Origin: Kitasatospora sp. NBC_01250
GTDB taxonomy: Bacteria > Actinomycetota > Actinomycetes > Streptomycetales > Streptomycetaceae
Direction of reading: 5' to 3'
Assembly (NCBI RefSeq): GCF_036226465.1
Contig: NZ_CP108476.1
Location: forward strand, 7,502,001 to 7,566,000
DNA: 64,000 bases
In this document: piece by piece, positions 43,679 to 52,686 of the stretch
Layout: each line of letters starts with the position of its first letter
Numbering within the stretch: position 1 is the first letter of the stretch
Notes under the pieces: model-generated
The model's input: only the letters and a program-made list of their open reading frames with translations
Database searches by the model: none
Told to the model about the DNA's origin: nothing
Program-made: the position numbers and the translations under genes

Positions 43679-45181
43679 TCAGCCGGTGGACCCGGGGCAC
43701 TCGTGGCCCGGGTCCACCGGCGGGGCCGTGGTGGAGCAGTACCAGGTGCTGTCCGGCTCGGTCGTGACCTCCGGCGCGGCCGGGGTGCGCCCCGGCACGG
43801 TGGCCAGCGCCAGCAGGCCCGCGCCCGCGAGCAGGCCGGCGCAGATCAGCACGGCGGTGCGGAACGCAGAGTCCACCGCCTCCGGCACCTGGTACTCGTC
43901 CCCGCTCAGGCCGGTCAGCAGGGGCAGCGCCGCCACCGCCAGCAGGCCCGCGGCCCGCGCCGCCGCGTTGTTCACCCCACTGGCGATACCGGCCCTGCGC
44001 ACCTCCACCGCCGCCAGCACCGTCGAGGTCAGCGGCGCCACCAGCAGGGTCAGCCCGGTCCCGAAGACCACGGCGGCCGGCAGCACGTCCGTCCAGTACG
44101 AGGCATGCCGGCCGATCCGCAGCATCAGCAGCACGCCGCCCGCGCTGATCAGCGGCCCCAGGGTCAGCGGCACCCGGGGTCCGATCCGGCCCGCCAGCCG
44201 GCCCGCCCGGGCGGAGAAGAGCAGCATCAGCAGCGTGACCGGCGCGAAGGCCACCCCGGAGACCAGCGGCGTGAAGCCGGACACCGTCTGCAGCTGGACC
44301 TGCAGGAAGAAGAACACCCCGCTCAGTGCGCCGTAGACCGCGAGGGTCAGCACGTTGATCACGCTGAACAGCCGTGATTCGAACAGCTCCAGCGGCAGCA
44401 TCGGCCGCGGACTGCGCCGCTCGACGACCACGAAGGCGACGCCCAGCAGCACACCGGCGCAGGCCGCCAGCCAGACCGCCGGCGTCACCGCGCCCGCCGC
44501 CGCCGTCAGTGCGTAGGTGACCCCGCCCAGGGCGAGTGCGGCGAGCACCGCGCCGGGCACGTCGAAGCGGCCGGAGGCCTGCTCGTCGCGGCTCTCCGGC
44601 ACGTGGCGCAGGGTCAGCACGGCCACCACGACGGCGATCGGCAGGTTGATCACGAAGATCCAGCGCCAGCCCGGGCCGCTCACCAGCCAGCCGCCGAGGA
44701 AGGGGCCCACCGCGGTGGCCACTCCGCCCAGGCCCGACCAGGCGCCGACCGCCGCCGAGCGGTCGTCCGGGTGGAAGGTGGCCTGCAGCAGCGCGAGCGA
44801 ACCGGGCGTCAGCAGCGCGCCGCCGATCCCCTGCAGCGCGCGGGCGGCGATCAGCACGTCGACGTCGGGGGCCACCGCGCACAGCCCGGAGGCGCCGGCG
44901 AACCAGCAGACGCCGATCACGAAGACCCGTCGGCGCCCGTAGCGGTCGCCGAGCGCCCCGCCGAGCAGGATCAGGCCGGCCAGCGTCAGCAGGTAGGCGT
45001 TGACCGTCCACTGCAGCGCGGCCAGGTTCGCGCCGAGGTCGCGGCCGATGGTCGGCAGCGCCACGTTCACCACGGTGCCGTCCAGCATCGCCATGCCCGA
45101 GCCGAGCGCCGCAGCCAGCACCACCCAGCGGCCCTGGCGGGTGTTCAGCCGCAGCCCGCCGTCCTGAGGTGTCGTCGTCAC
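43679..45181 (-). CDS. MFS drug-efflux transporter (DHA2/EmrB–QacA type)
   Basis: 500 residues, 14 membrane helices. Signatures: MAMLDGTVVNVALPTIGRDL (helix 1), ALQWTVNAYLLTLAGLILLG, GGALGDRYGRRRVFV (motif A), GPFLGGWLVSGPGWRWIFVI (motif C). Proton-coupled export of cationic or lipophilic drugs. GTG start at 45181. The stop lies 7 bp from purB, and the last 40 bp double as the purB terminator hairpin. Confidence 0.9.
   Translation of the reverse strand: MTTTPQDGGLRLNTRQGRWVVLAAALGSGMAMLDGTVVNVALPTIGRDLGANLAALQWTVNAYLLTLAGLILLGGALGDRYGRRRVFVIGVCWFAGASGLCAVAPDVDVLIAARALQGIGGALLTPGSLALLQATFHPDDRSAAVGAWSGLGGVATAVGPFLGGWLVSGPGWRWIFVINLPIAVVVAVLTLRHVPESRDEQASGRFDVPGAVLAALALGGVTYALTAAAGAVTPAVWLAACAGVLLGVAFVVVERRSPRPMLPLELFESRLFSVINVLTLAVYGALSGVFFFLQVQLQTVSGFTPLVSGVAFAPVTLLMLLFSARAGRLAGRIGPRVPLTLGPLISAGGVLLMLRIGRHASYWTDVLPAAVVFGTGLTLLVAPLTSTVLAAVEVRRAGIASGVNNAAARAAGLLAVAALPLLTGLSGDEYQVPEAVDSAFRTAVLICAGLLAGAGLLALATVPGRTPAAPEVTTEPDSTWYCSTTAPPVDPGHECPGSTG
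43683..43720 (+). terminator. purB terminator embedded in the end of the convergent MFS gene
   Basis: A perfect 14-bp stem (43683–43696 with 43707–43720) and 10-nt loop, starting 12 bp after the purB stop. It encodes the C-terminal PVDPGHECPG of the transporter on the other strand, so one sequence serves two roles. Confidence 0.75.
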
Positions 45182-45258
45182 TCCTCGATCCTGCCGTACC
45201 GGCCGCCCGGCGGCCTCCCGGTGGCGGTGCCTCAGCTGCCGGGAAAGGCTGGCAGACG

Positions 45259-46932
45259 ATGACCGAACGACCGCACCCGCACGTCGACCCGGTGGAGGCG
45301 ATCGCCGCCACCGGGCTCGGCTGCTTCGAGTGGGACCCCGACACCGGCCGCTTCACCCTGGACGAGGGCGGCCTTGCCGTCTTCGACCTGCGGCCCGAGG
45401 AGTACAGCGGCATGGTGGCCGGCCTGTCCCGGCGGATCCCGGTGGAGGAGGTGCTGCGGCTGGTCACCCTGGTGCAGGAGATCCGCACCGGGCGCACCGA
45501 CTCGTACAGCAGCTACTTTCGGGTCCGCCACCGCGACGGTTCGGTGCACTGGGCCCACACCCAGGGGCAGGCGATCCGCGATCCGGGCCTGCGGGTGGTG
45601 GGGGTGGTCCGCGACGCCACCCAGGAGCTGGCCCACTCGGCGCTGCGCCTGATGGCCGAGGACGACCGCCAGCGCCAGGAGGAGGCGCTGCGCGAGGTGG
45701 CCCGGGCGCTCGGCGAGGCCTTCAGCGTGGAGGACGTGGTGACCGTGCTGACGGGGGACCAGAGCATGCGCCGGCTCGGCGCGCAGGGGATCACCCTCGG
45801 CGTGGTGGACCAGGGCCGGATCAGGCTGGTCGGCGCGGTGGGCGGGGTGAACGTGCGGCTGCGCGAGCTGCACCGGGCCCGGTTGACCGAGCCCCGGCCG
45901 CTCAACGACGTGGTGCGCACCGGAGAGGCCGCCTTCTTCACCTCGCGCGACGCCTTCGTGCGCCGCTACCCGGACCTGGCCGACCAGCTGACCGACAGCC
46001 TGGCCACCGCCGCCGCGTTCCTGCCGCTGACCGCCCAGGGGCGCCCGATCGGCGCACTCGCCCTGGTCTACGAGGGCAAGCGCAGCTTCAGCAGCCAGGA
46101 CCGGACCCTGCTCACCACGCTGGCCAGCGCGATCGCGCAGTCGCTGCAACGGGCCATGCTGGTCGACCAGTCCCGGGAGATCGCCGCCGGTCTGCAGAAC
46201 GCGATGCTGCCGCGCCGCCTGCCGGTGCTGGTCGGCGGCGCGCTGACGGTGCGCTACCGCACCGCGCGCGAGGGCATCTGGATCGGCGGGGACTGGTACG
46301 ACGCGGTGGCGCTGGCCGAGGACGTGGTCGGGGTGGCGATCGGCGACGTGCAGGGCCACGACACCGAGGCGGCCGCGATCATGGGGCAGCTGCGGATCGC
46401 GATGACCGCCTACGCCGCCGAGGGGCACAGCAGCGGCGCCGTGCTGGCGCGGGCCTCGTCGTTCCTCGCGGAGCTGCACGCCGACCGGTTCGCCACCTGC
46501 CTGTACGCCCAGGTCGCGCTCGCCACCGGCTGGGTGCGGGCGGCCAACGCGGGGCACCTGCCGCCGCTGGTGCGGCACGCCGACGGCACGGTGACCCGGA
46601 TCGAGGTGGCCACCGGGCTGCCGCTGGGCCTGCCCGTCGACTGGGCCCCCGCCGGCTACCCGCACACCGACTTCCGGCTCGCCCCCGGCGACACCATGGT
46701 GCTCTACACCGACGGCCTGGTCGAGCGGCCCGGCGAGGACCTGGAGGTCGGACTGGCCCGGCTGGCCCAGGTGTTCGGGAGCGGACCGGCGGCGCTGCCC
46801 GCGCTCGCCGACCACGTGCGCGACACCCTCGGCGAGCGGCTGGACGCCGAGGACGACGCCGCGCTGCTGCTCCTGCACCGCGCGGCGTCCTCGGACGTAC
46901 GGGAACCGTCAAGGAGCGGACCCGCGGCGTAG
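45259..46932 (+). CDS. PAS–GAF–SpoIIE (PP2C-type) serine phosphatase
   Basis: 557 residues. Residues about 10–120 form a PAS domain (CFEWDPDTGRFTLDEGGLAV, RVRHRDGSVHWAHTQGQAIR). About 150–315 is a GAF-like domain. The rest is a SpoIIE phosphatase domain with the metal-binding motifs IWIGGDWYDAVAL, AIGDVQGHDTEAA, NAGHLPPLVRH, LYTDGLVERPGEDLEVGL and DDAALLLL. Such proteins dephosphorylate anti-sigma-factor antagonists in response to a PAS/GAF signal. No membrane segment. No STAS or RsbW-like partner is adjacent. Confidence 0.92.
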   Translation: MTERPHPHVDPVEAIAATGLGCFEWDPDTGRFTLDEGGLAVFDLRPEEYSGMVAGLSRRIPVEEVLRLVTLVQEIRTGRTDSYSSYFRVRHRDGSVHWAHTQGQAIRDPGLRVVGVVRDATQELAHSALRLMAEDDRQRQEEALREVARALGEAFSVEDVVTVLTGDQSMRRLGAQGITLGVVDQGRIRLVGAVGGVNVRLRELHRARLTEPRPLNDVVRTGEAAFFTSRDAFVRRYPDLADQLTDSLATAAAFLPLTAQGRPIGALALVYEGKRSFSSQDRTLLTTLASAIAQSLQRAMLVDQSREIAAGLQNAMLPRRLPVLVGGALTVRYRTAREGIWIGGDWYDAVALAEDVVGVAIGDVQGHDTEAAAIMGQLRIAMTAYAAEGHSSGAVLARASSFLAELHADRFATCLYAQVALATGWVRAANAGHLPPLVRHADGTVTRIEVATGLPLGLPVDWAPAGYPHTDFRLAPGDTMVLYTDGLVERPGEDLEVGLARLAQVFGSGPAALPALADHVRDTLGERLDAEDDAALLLLHRAASSDVREPSRSGPAA

Positions 46933-47055
46933 GGCGCGCGTCAAGGGGCGGTGCCCGAGCGGGGTCCTGGGGCTCCAATGGATGGGGAGCCGGGTCCCGG
47001 GTGCGCCGAATGCGGTCGGCGCACAGGGCCGGCCCGCGGAGAGGAAGCGGTCGCC

Positions 47056-47553
47056 ATGGTTGACCAGGGACGGGTCATCGTCGGGGTCAGCGGCTCGGTG
47101 AGCTCGCTGGCGGCCGTCCATCGCGCGGCCTGGGAGGCCGTGCACCGGGATGCGGAACTGGTGCCGGTGGCCGCCTGGCTGCCCACGGACGACCCGCTGC
47201 GCCCGCTGTCCGAGATCGAGCACGCGGCGCGGCGCCGACTGGACGTGATCTTCGAGCAGGCCTTCGGCGGCTACCCCGCCGGGCTGCTGCTGCGGCCACG
47301 GGTGGTGCGGGCGGAGGCCGGCGCGGCGCTGGTGGTGGCGGCCGACCGGCCGGACGACCTGCTGGTGGTGGGAGCGGGCCGCCCGGGCCGGGTGGCCCGG
47401 CTGCGGCACGGCTCGGTGGCCCGGCACTGCCACGCGCACGCGCACTGCGCGGTGCTGGTGGTGCCCGCGAGCGACCTGCTGGCCGGTCCGGAGCACGCGG
47501 TGCACGGATCGCGCCTGCCCTGGTCCTGGCCCGCGCCGGTGCGGCTGGGCTGA
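47056..47553 (+). CDS. Universal stress protein (UspA) family
   Basis: 165 residues, one Usp domain. The N-terminal strand VDQGRVIVGVSGSVSSLAAV and the C-terminal block DDLLVVGAGRPGRVARLRHG with SVARHCHAHAHCAVLVVP correspond to the ATP-binding G-2x-G-9x-G-S motif in Usp proteins. Likely dimeric, cytoplasmic, induced in stress or dormancy. ATG 47056 is preceded by GGAGAGGAAG; an upstream frame start at 46951 adds non-conserved sequence. Confidence 0.85.
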   Translation: MVDQGRVIVGVSGSVSSLAAVHRAAWEAVHRDAELVPVAAWLPTDDPLRPLSEIEHAARRRLDVIFEQAFGGYPAGLLLRPRVVRAEAGAALVVAADRPDDLLVVGAGRPGRVARLRHGSVARHCHAHAHCAVLVVPASDLLAGPEHAVHGSRLPWSWPAPVRLG

Positions 47554-47608
47554 GACCGGGGCCCGCAGCGGGCCGCACGCCGCCGCGCCAGGCCGCACGC
47601 CACCGCGC

Positions 47609-47639
47609 CGGGTCGCTGACGGCTGGTCAGCGGCCCGGC
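47609..47639. terminator. Hairpin terminator between the Usp and MFS genes
   Basis: A 13-bp stem with one mismatch (47609–47621 with 47627–47639) and loop GGCTG, between the convergent stops at 47553 and 47689. Confidence 0.65.
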
Positions 47640-47688
47640 GCGGCTTGGTGGCCCGGCGTGGTTCGCGGCCGGCTGCCGCGGGCGGCGG

Positions 47689-49206
47689 TCAGCCGACCGG
47701 CAGCGGCTCGCGATTGGCTGCGGCCTCGCTCGCCTCGACCGGCTCGGCCGTGGCCGGCCTGCGGTTCGGCAGCGCGAACATCAGCAGGAAGACCGCCAGC
47801 AGGCAGCCGACCAGCCACCAGAGCGAGTGGCTGAAGGCCTGGGTGAAGACGGCGCCCACCGTCCGCCCGGGCGCCGATCCGTCCACCACGCCGAAGAAGG
47901 CCACCGAGACCAGGCCCAGCCCGAGCGCGTTGCCCAGCTGCTGGGTGGTGTTGACCAGGCCGGAGGCGGAGCCGGCGTGCTCGCGCGGCACGTCGGCGAG
48001 CACCGCGTCGGTCAGCGGCGCGACGATCAGCCCCATCCCCAGGCCCATCACGACCAGCGGCAGCGCCATCTGCCACGAGTGGATCGCCGTGCCGTAGCGG
48101 TGCGCCTCCCAGAGGTAGAGCAGCACGCCGCCGGCCATCACCAGGGCGCCGGTCTGCAGCACCTTGCGGCCGAAGCGCGGCACCAGCTGCTGGACCGAGA
48201 TCCCGGCCGCCGCCGAGACCGCGATCGAGAACGGGATCCCGGTGGTGCCGGCCCGCAGCGGGCTCCAGCCGAGGCCGATCTGCATCCACAGCGTCCAGAC
48301 CAGGAAGAAGATGCCGCAGGTCACCCCGAAGACCAGCTGCACCCCGATGCCGCCGGCGAAGCTGCGCACCTTGAAGAGCGACAGCTCGACCAGCGGCGAG
48401 CCGTCCTTGCGGGCCTTGAACCGCTCGTAGCGGACGAACAACGCCAGCATCGGCAGGCTCAGGCCCATCGAGACGAAGCCCCACAGCGGCCAGCCGGACT
48501 CCCGGCCCTGGGTGAGCGGGTAGAGCAGCATCAGCAGGCCGAGGGCGGCCAGCGCCATGCCCACCAGGTCCAGGCGCAGGCTCTGGGCCGAGCGCGACTC
48601 GTCGATGAAGCGCCGGCCCAGCAGCAGACCGGCCACGCCCACCGGCAGGTTGATCAGGAAGATCGGGCGCCATTCGAGCCCGCCCAGGTTCCACTCGGTC
48701 AGCAGCGCGCCGAGCAGCGGGCCGCTGACCGCACCCAAGCCCACCATCGCGCCGAACATCCCGAAGACCTTGCCGCGCTCATGGGCCGGGAAGCTGGTGT
48801 GGATGATCGACAGCACCTGGGGCACCATCAGCGCGGCGGTCGCGCCCTGCAGGATCCGGGTGGCCACCAGCATCCCGGGGTCGACGGCCAGGCCGCAGAG
48901 CGCGGAGGCGAGGGTGAAGCCGCCGATGCCGATCAGGAAGACCCGCTTGCGGCCGTAGATGTCGCCCAGGCGCCCACCGGTGATCAGGCCCACCGCGAAG
49001 GCCAGCGCGTACCCCGCGGTCACCCACTGGATCGCGCTGAACGAGGCGCCCAGGTGCTCCTGGATGCTCGGGATCGCGACGTTGACGATGGTCACGTCGA
49101 CCAGGTCCATGAACGAGGCCATCATCACGATCGCCAGCGCGATCCAGCGCCGCCGATCGTGGACGGCCGACAACTGGTCGGCTGCGGTCGGGGGTGTGCC
49201 GGTCAT
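47689..49206 (-). CDS. MFS drug-efflux transporter (DHA2 type), WYL-linked
   Basis: 505 residues, 14 membrane helices: MMASFMDLVDVTIVNVAIPS, IQWVTAGYALAFAVGLITGG, RLGDIYGRKRVFL (motif A), GMFGAMVGLGAVSGPLLGAL (motif C). The strongly conserved DxTIVNVA start places it in the EmrB/QacA group. ATG 49206. It is divergent from a WYL-domain regulator 98 bp away, a common efflux–regulator arrangement, so drug-responsive expression is likely. Confidence 0.9.
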   Translation of the reverse strand: MTGTPPTAADQLSAVHDRRRWIALAIVMMASFMDLVDVTIVNVAIPSIQEHLGASFSAIQWVTAGYALAFAVGLITGGRLGDIYGRKRVFLIGIGGFTLASALCGLAVDPGMLVATRILQGATAALMVPQVLSIIHTSFPAHERGKVFGMFGAMVGLGAVSGPLLGALLTEWNLGGLEWRPIFLINLPVGVAGLLLGRRFIDESRSAQSLRLDLVGMALAALGLLMLLYPLTQGRESGWPLWGFVSMGLSLPMLALFVRYERFKARKDGSPLVELSLFKVRSFAGGIGVQLVFGVTCGIFFLVWTLWMQIGLGWSPLRAGTTGIPFSIAVSAAAGISVQQLVPRFGRKVLQTGALVMAGGVLLYLWEAHRYGTAIHSWQMALPLVVMGLGMGLIVAPLTDAVLADVPREHAGSASGLVNTTQQLGNALGLGLVSVAFFGVVDGSAPGRTVGAVFTQAFSHSLWWLVGCLLAVFLLMFALPNRRPATAEPVEASEAAANREPLPVG

Positions 49207-49304
49207 CAGGTGGGTGCCTTCCTGGCGGGTGGGGGGTCGACGAGAAGGACGGTAGACGCCATCTAGGCCAGTTCCTGTCCCAGATGACTGGCATCGTTGG
49301 GGGC

Positions 49305-50372
49305 ATGACCGACACACCGGCCCGCCTGCTCAAGCTGCTCTCCCTGCTGCAGACCCCGCGCGAGTGGCCGGGCAGCGAACTGGCCGAACGGCTCGGGGTC
49401 AGTGCGCGCACCGTGCGGCGCGACGTGGAGCGGCTGCGCGAGCTGGGCTACCCGGTCCAGGCCAGCCTCGGCGCCGTCGGCGGCTACCGGCTGGCCGCCG
49501 GCAAGGCGATGCCGCCGCTGCTGCTGGACGACGAGGAGGCGGTGGCCATCGCGGTCGGGCTGCGGACGGCGGCCGGCAGCGCGATCAGCGGGATAGAGGA
49601 GGCCTCGGTGCGGGCGCTGGCCAAGCTGGTCCAGGTGCTCCCCACCCGGCTGCGGCACCGGGTCACCGCGCTCAACGCGGCCACCGTCCCGCTGCCCGGT
49701 GGCGGCCCGGCGATCGACCCCGAGCTGCTCGCGGCGCTGGCCGGCGCGGTGGCGGGGCCGCAGCGGCTGCGCTTCGCCTACCGCGCTGCGGACGGCGCCG
49801 AGAGCCGGCGCCAGGTGGAGCCGCACCGCCTGGTCGCCACGGGGCACCGCTGGTACCTGGTCGCCTTCGACAACGACCGCGACGACTGGCGGATCTTCCG
49901 GGTCGACCGGATCACGGCGGCACAGCCGACCGGGGTGCGGTGCCCGCCGCGCGAGCTGCCCGCGCCGGACGCGGCGGCGTACGTGGCGGGCAAGCTGCGC
50001 GAGCGGGCCCGGACCTACCGGGCGGTGGTGGTGCTGCCGCTGTCGGCGGCCGAGGTGGCGCGCCGGCTCGGCGGGGCGCCGGTCGAGCTGGAGGAGCTGG
50101 ACGAACGGCGCTGCCGGCTGCGCTCCGGCGCGGACACGCTGGAGTGGCTGGCCTTCCGGCTGCTCACCCTCGGCTGCGACTTCGAGGTGGAGGAGCCGGC
50201 CGAGCTCGTCAGCCATTTGCGCGAGCTCGGCGGCCGGATCACCCGCGCCACCGGACCGGCCATCGGACCGGCCACCGGGCCGGTCGCCGGGCCCGGGGAA
50301 GGGCCGGAGGGAGGTGAAATCCATCGTCCGGGCGTGGCGCGCTGCCCGGCGGGGTCGGACGGTGGCCGCTAG
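49305..50372 (+). CDS. YafY-type WYL-domain transcriptional regulator
   Basis: 355 residues. The HTH_11 domain (ARLLKLLSLLQTPREWPGSE, LAERLGVSARTVRRDVERLR, ELGYPV) precedes the WYL domain (about 130–240: RRQVEPHRLVATGHRWYLVA, DWRIFRVDRI) and a WCX-like C-terminal part. The tail after about residue 320 is Gly/Pro-rich and likely disordered. ATG 49305. The 98-bp divergent promoter region contains GCCAGT (49267–49272) and ACTGGC (49287–49292), a possible operator. Likely controls the adjacent pump. Confidence 0.88.
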   Translation: MTDTPARLLKLLSLLQTPREWPGSELAERLGVSARTVRRDVERLRELGYPVQASLGAVGGYRLAAGKAMPPLLLDDEEAVAIAVGLRTAAGSAISGIEEASVRALAKLVQVLPTRLRHRVTALNAATVPLPGGGPAIDPELLAALAGAVAGPQRLRFAYRAADGAESRRQVEPHRLVATGHRWYLVAFDNDRDDWRIFRVDRITAAQPTGVRCPPRELPAPDAAAYVAGKLRERARTYRAVVVLPLSAAEVARRLGGAPVELEELDERRCRLRSGADTLEWLAFRLLTLGCDFEVEEPAELVSHLRELGGRITRATGPAIGPATGPVAGPGEGPEGGEIHRPGVARCPAGSDGGR

Positions 50373-50408
50373 AGTCCCGGCCAGGGCCTGTCCGAGGGAG
50401 CAATCAGG

Positions 50409-51170
50409 GTGAAGTACGACAAAGTGGTCACCGGCGGGCCGTGCTGGGTGGAGCTGGGCACGGCCGACCCGGAGGGCGCCAAGGAGTTCTACCGCGAGCT
50501 CTTCGACTGGCGCGCCGAGACCGACCCGCGGCCGGAGGCCGGCGGCTACACCATGCTGCTGCGCGGCGAGCAGCCGGTGGCCGCACTCAGCCCGCTCTAC
50601 GCTCCCGGGCAGCCCACCGCCTGGGGCGTCTCGTTCGCGGTGCCCGACACCGACGCCGCCGTGGCGGCGGTGAGCAGGGCGGGCGGACGGCTGGTGGTGG
50701 AGCCGGTGGACGTCTTCGACGCGGGCCGCTTCGCGGTGGCCGCCGACCCCACCGGCGCGGTCTTCGCGCTCTGGCAGGCGCGGGCCTTCCCTGGGGCGGC
50801 GGTGATCAACGAGGCGGTCTCGCTCGGCTGGGTCGAGCTGCACACCCGCGACGTGCCGGCGGCCACCGCCTTCTACCGCGAGGTCTTCGGCTGGAGCCTC
50901 AACGCCGGCACGGGCTACAGCCAGTGGGGGATCGACGGGGCGGACTTCGGCGGCATGGCGGCGCTGGGCGAGGAGTTTCCGCCCGAGGTCCCCTCGCACT
51001 GGCTGCCCTACTTCGCGGTGGCGGAGGTGGACGCCACGGTGCGGCGGGCCGAGGAGCTCGGCGGCCGGGCCCTGATGGGGCCGATGGACCTGGCGGGCGG
51101 GCGGCGGATCGCCGTGCTGGGCGACCGTCAGGGCGCCGCCTTCGGCCTCTGTCCGGCCGGCACCGACTGA
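50409..51170 (+). CDS. VOC-family protein with two glyoxalase-like domains
   Basis: 253 residues: two tandem VOC domains (about 5–120 and 133–250). Each starts with a PCWVEL/GWVELHT strand and contains the helix EFYRELFDW or AFYREVFGW, with GGYTMLLRG and FGGMAAL strands. It resembles streptomycete glyoxalase/bleomycin-resistance proteins such as CFP32 and hydroxylase-like paralogues. Metal ligands cannot be assigned confidently. GTG start at 50409. Confidence 0.88.
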   Translation: MKYDKVVTGGPCWVELGTADPEGAKEFYRELFDWRAETDPRPEAGGYTMLLRGEQPVAALSPLYAPGQPTAWGVSFAVPDTDAAVAAVSRAGGRLVVEPVDVFDAGRFAVAADPTGAVFALWQARAFPGAAVINEAVSLGWVELHTRDVPAATAFYREVFGWSLNAGTGYSQWGIDGADFGGMAALGEEFPPEVPSHWLPYFAVAEVDATVRRAEELGGRALMGPMDLAGGRRIAVLGDRQGAAFGLCPAGTD

Positions 51171-51276
51171 TGGTCCGCCCGCCGCGGTCGCATGGATCCG
51201 CCCCGTCCTGACCCTTGCCGTTGGGGCCCTTGGCTGAGTTATCGTCAGATTGTCAGTGCGGCACGGGAGGGGAGGG

Positions 51277-51981
51277 ATGACCGTGCGGCGCAACCCTGGA
51301 ACCCACCCCCAGCCGGACCGGCGCGAGCCGCCGAACCGGCGGGTCCCGTCCGGACAGCGCATGCCCAACGCGACCTGGCAGCACCTGCGTTGCGCGCTGG
51401 GCGGTGACCTCGGCCCGCTCTGTCGCCCGCTGGACCGCGCCCGCAGCCGGGCGCTGCTGCTCCTCGTCCTCGGCCTGCTGGCCGCGCTGCTGCTCGGCGC
51501 CCTGCCGGCCGTCCGCGGCGTGCTCGCCGCCGATGCCCGGGCCGCCGACCGCACCGCGCGCCTGCACCGGATCGCGGCGGTGGTGACCGGTTCGGTGCGC
51601 CCCGACGCCACCTCGCCCGGCCACCGCTTCAAGGGCGGTGACGGGGTGGTCGTGACCTGGGACTATCCGGCCGGGTACGCCGTGACCGCCCGGATCGACC
51701 TGCCGCAGGCGGCCCTCCAGGGCGGCACGGTGCCGGTCTGGGTGACCGACGACGGCGCCCTCGCCGACCCGCCGCCCTCCCGCCTGAGCCTGGCCCTGCT
51801 GGCGGTGGGCACGGGCACCGGTCTGTGGCTGCTGACGAGCGCGGCCGTGCTCGCCGCCTACGGGCTGCGCCGGCAGGTGATCGAGCGCCGCGGCGGGCAG
51901 CGCTGGGCCAGCGGCTGGGCGGCGGTGGAGCCGCACTGGTCGGGACGGCTGGACGGTCACCCGGACAGCACCTCGCCCTGA
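51277..51981 (+). CDS. Rv1733c-like membrane protein
   Basis: 234 residues with two transmembrane helices (LLLLVLGLLAALLLGALPAV and LALLAVGTGTGLWLLTSAAV) flanking an extracytoplasmic domain with a beta-rich pattern (GDGVVVTWDYPAGYAVTARI, GGTVPVWVTDDG). This is the layout of the Rv1733c family of mycobacteria and streptomycetes. Function unknown. ATG 51277 follows GGGAGGGGAGGG. Confidence 0.8.
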   Translation: MTVRRNPGTHPQPDRREPPNRRVPSGQRMPNATWQHLRCALGGDLGPLCRPLDRARSRALLLLVLGLLAALLLGALPAVRGVLAADARAADRTARLHRIAAVVTGSVRPDATSPGHRFKGGDGVVVTWDYPAGYAVTARIDLPQAALQGGTVPVWVTDDGALADPPPSRLSLALLAVGTGTGLWLLTSAAVLAAYGLRRQVIERRGGQRWASGWAAVEPHWSGRLDGHPDSTSP

Positions 51982-51991
51982 CGGCGGATCG

Positions 51992-52018
51992 CCCGGCCGG
52001 GACCGGTGAGCGGCCGGG
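51992..52018. terminator. Hairpin between convergent genes
   Basis: An 8-bp stem (51992–51999 with 52011–52018), with an 11-nt loop, between the stops at 51981 and 52020. Rather short for a terminator, but the position fits. Confidence 0.45.
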
Positions 52019-52019
52019 G

Positions 52020-52523
52020 TCAGCCCAGCGGCGGCAGCTCGGCGCGGGCGTGGGTGCCCAGCCGGTCCAGCGCCGTCACCAGCCCGCTCGCCTCGTCGGC
52101 CGACAGGGCGCCGTGCATCAGCCGTTCGGCCTCGCGGGTGTGGGCCGCGGCGGCGGTCACCAGGGTCCGTTCGCCCTGGCGGGTCATGGTCACCAGCTGG
52201 ACCCGCCGGTCGGCGGGGGAGGGCGACCTGGTGACCAGGCCGGCCTCCACCATGCGGTCGATCAGCCGGGTGGCGCCGCCGCTGGTGAGCACCAGGCCGC
52301 CGGAGAGGCGGCTCATCGGGGTGCCGTCGGGGTGGGCGGCCAGGATCAGCAGCACCTCGAACATCGAGTGGCTGATCCCCGCCGCGCGCTGGATCGCGCC
52401 GCCCAGCAGCCGTTCCATCAGTGCGGAGGTGTTGAAGAGCACGCCGATCGCCTGGATCCGCGGATCGGCGGCGACCTGCGCGGCGGTGCGGGGCTGCGGG
52501 GCGGTCTCCGGCACGGGTGGCAC
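52020..52523 (-). CDS. MarR-family transcriptional regulator
   Basis: 167 residues. ISHSMFEVLLILAAHPDGTP, MSRLSGGLVLTSGGATRLID (recognition helix), RMVEAGLVTRSPSPADRRVQ (wing), then VTMTRQGERTLVTAAAAHTR. GTG start at 52523, with GGGAGT close upstream. It follows the NmrA-like gene on the same strand after 163 bp; the palindrome upstream of that gene is a candidate target. Confidence 0.88.
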   Translation of the reverse strand: MPPVPETAPQPRTAAQVAADPRIQAIGVLFNTSALMERLLGGAIQRAAGISHSMFEVLLILAAHPDGTPMSRLSGGLVLTSGGATRLIDRMVEAGLVTRSPSPADRRVQLVTMTRQGERTLVTAAAAHTREAERLMHGALSADEASGLVTALDRLGTHARAELPPLG

Positions 52524-52686
52524 TCCCTGGGGTCCTGTCGGTCTGCTGGTCCGGTCGCTCTGTCACGGTCCGGCCGGCGGGCCGCCGCGGGCCGCGACGA
52601 CCGGTGCCCCATCGTGGCCGGAGCGGGGCCGCTGGTCCAGTGGGTGGCCGGCGGCCCCGCCCCGGGGTCGTCCCGAGCAGCCTGTC

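Noticed and set aside
45232..46878. 548-codon minus-strand frame opposite the SpoIIE phosphatase
   Set aside because: His/Arg/Gly-rich shadow of a complete PAS–GAF–phosphatase gene.
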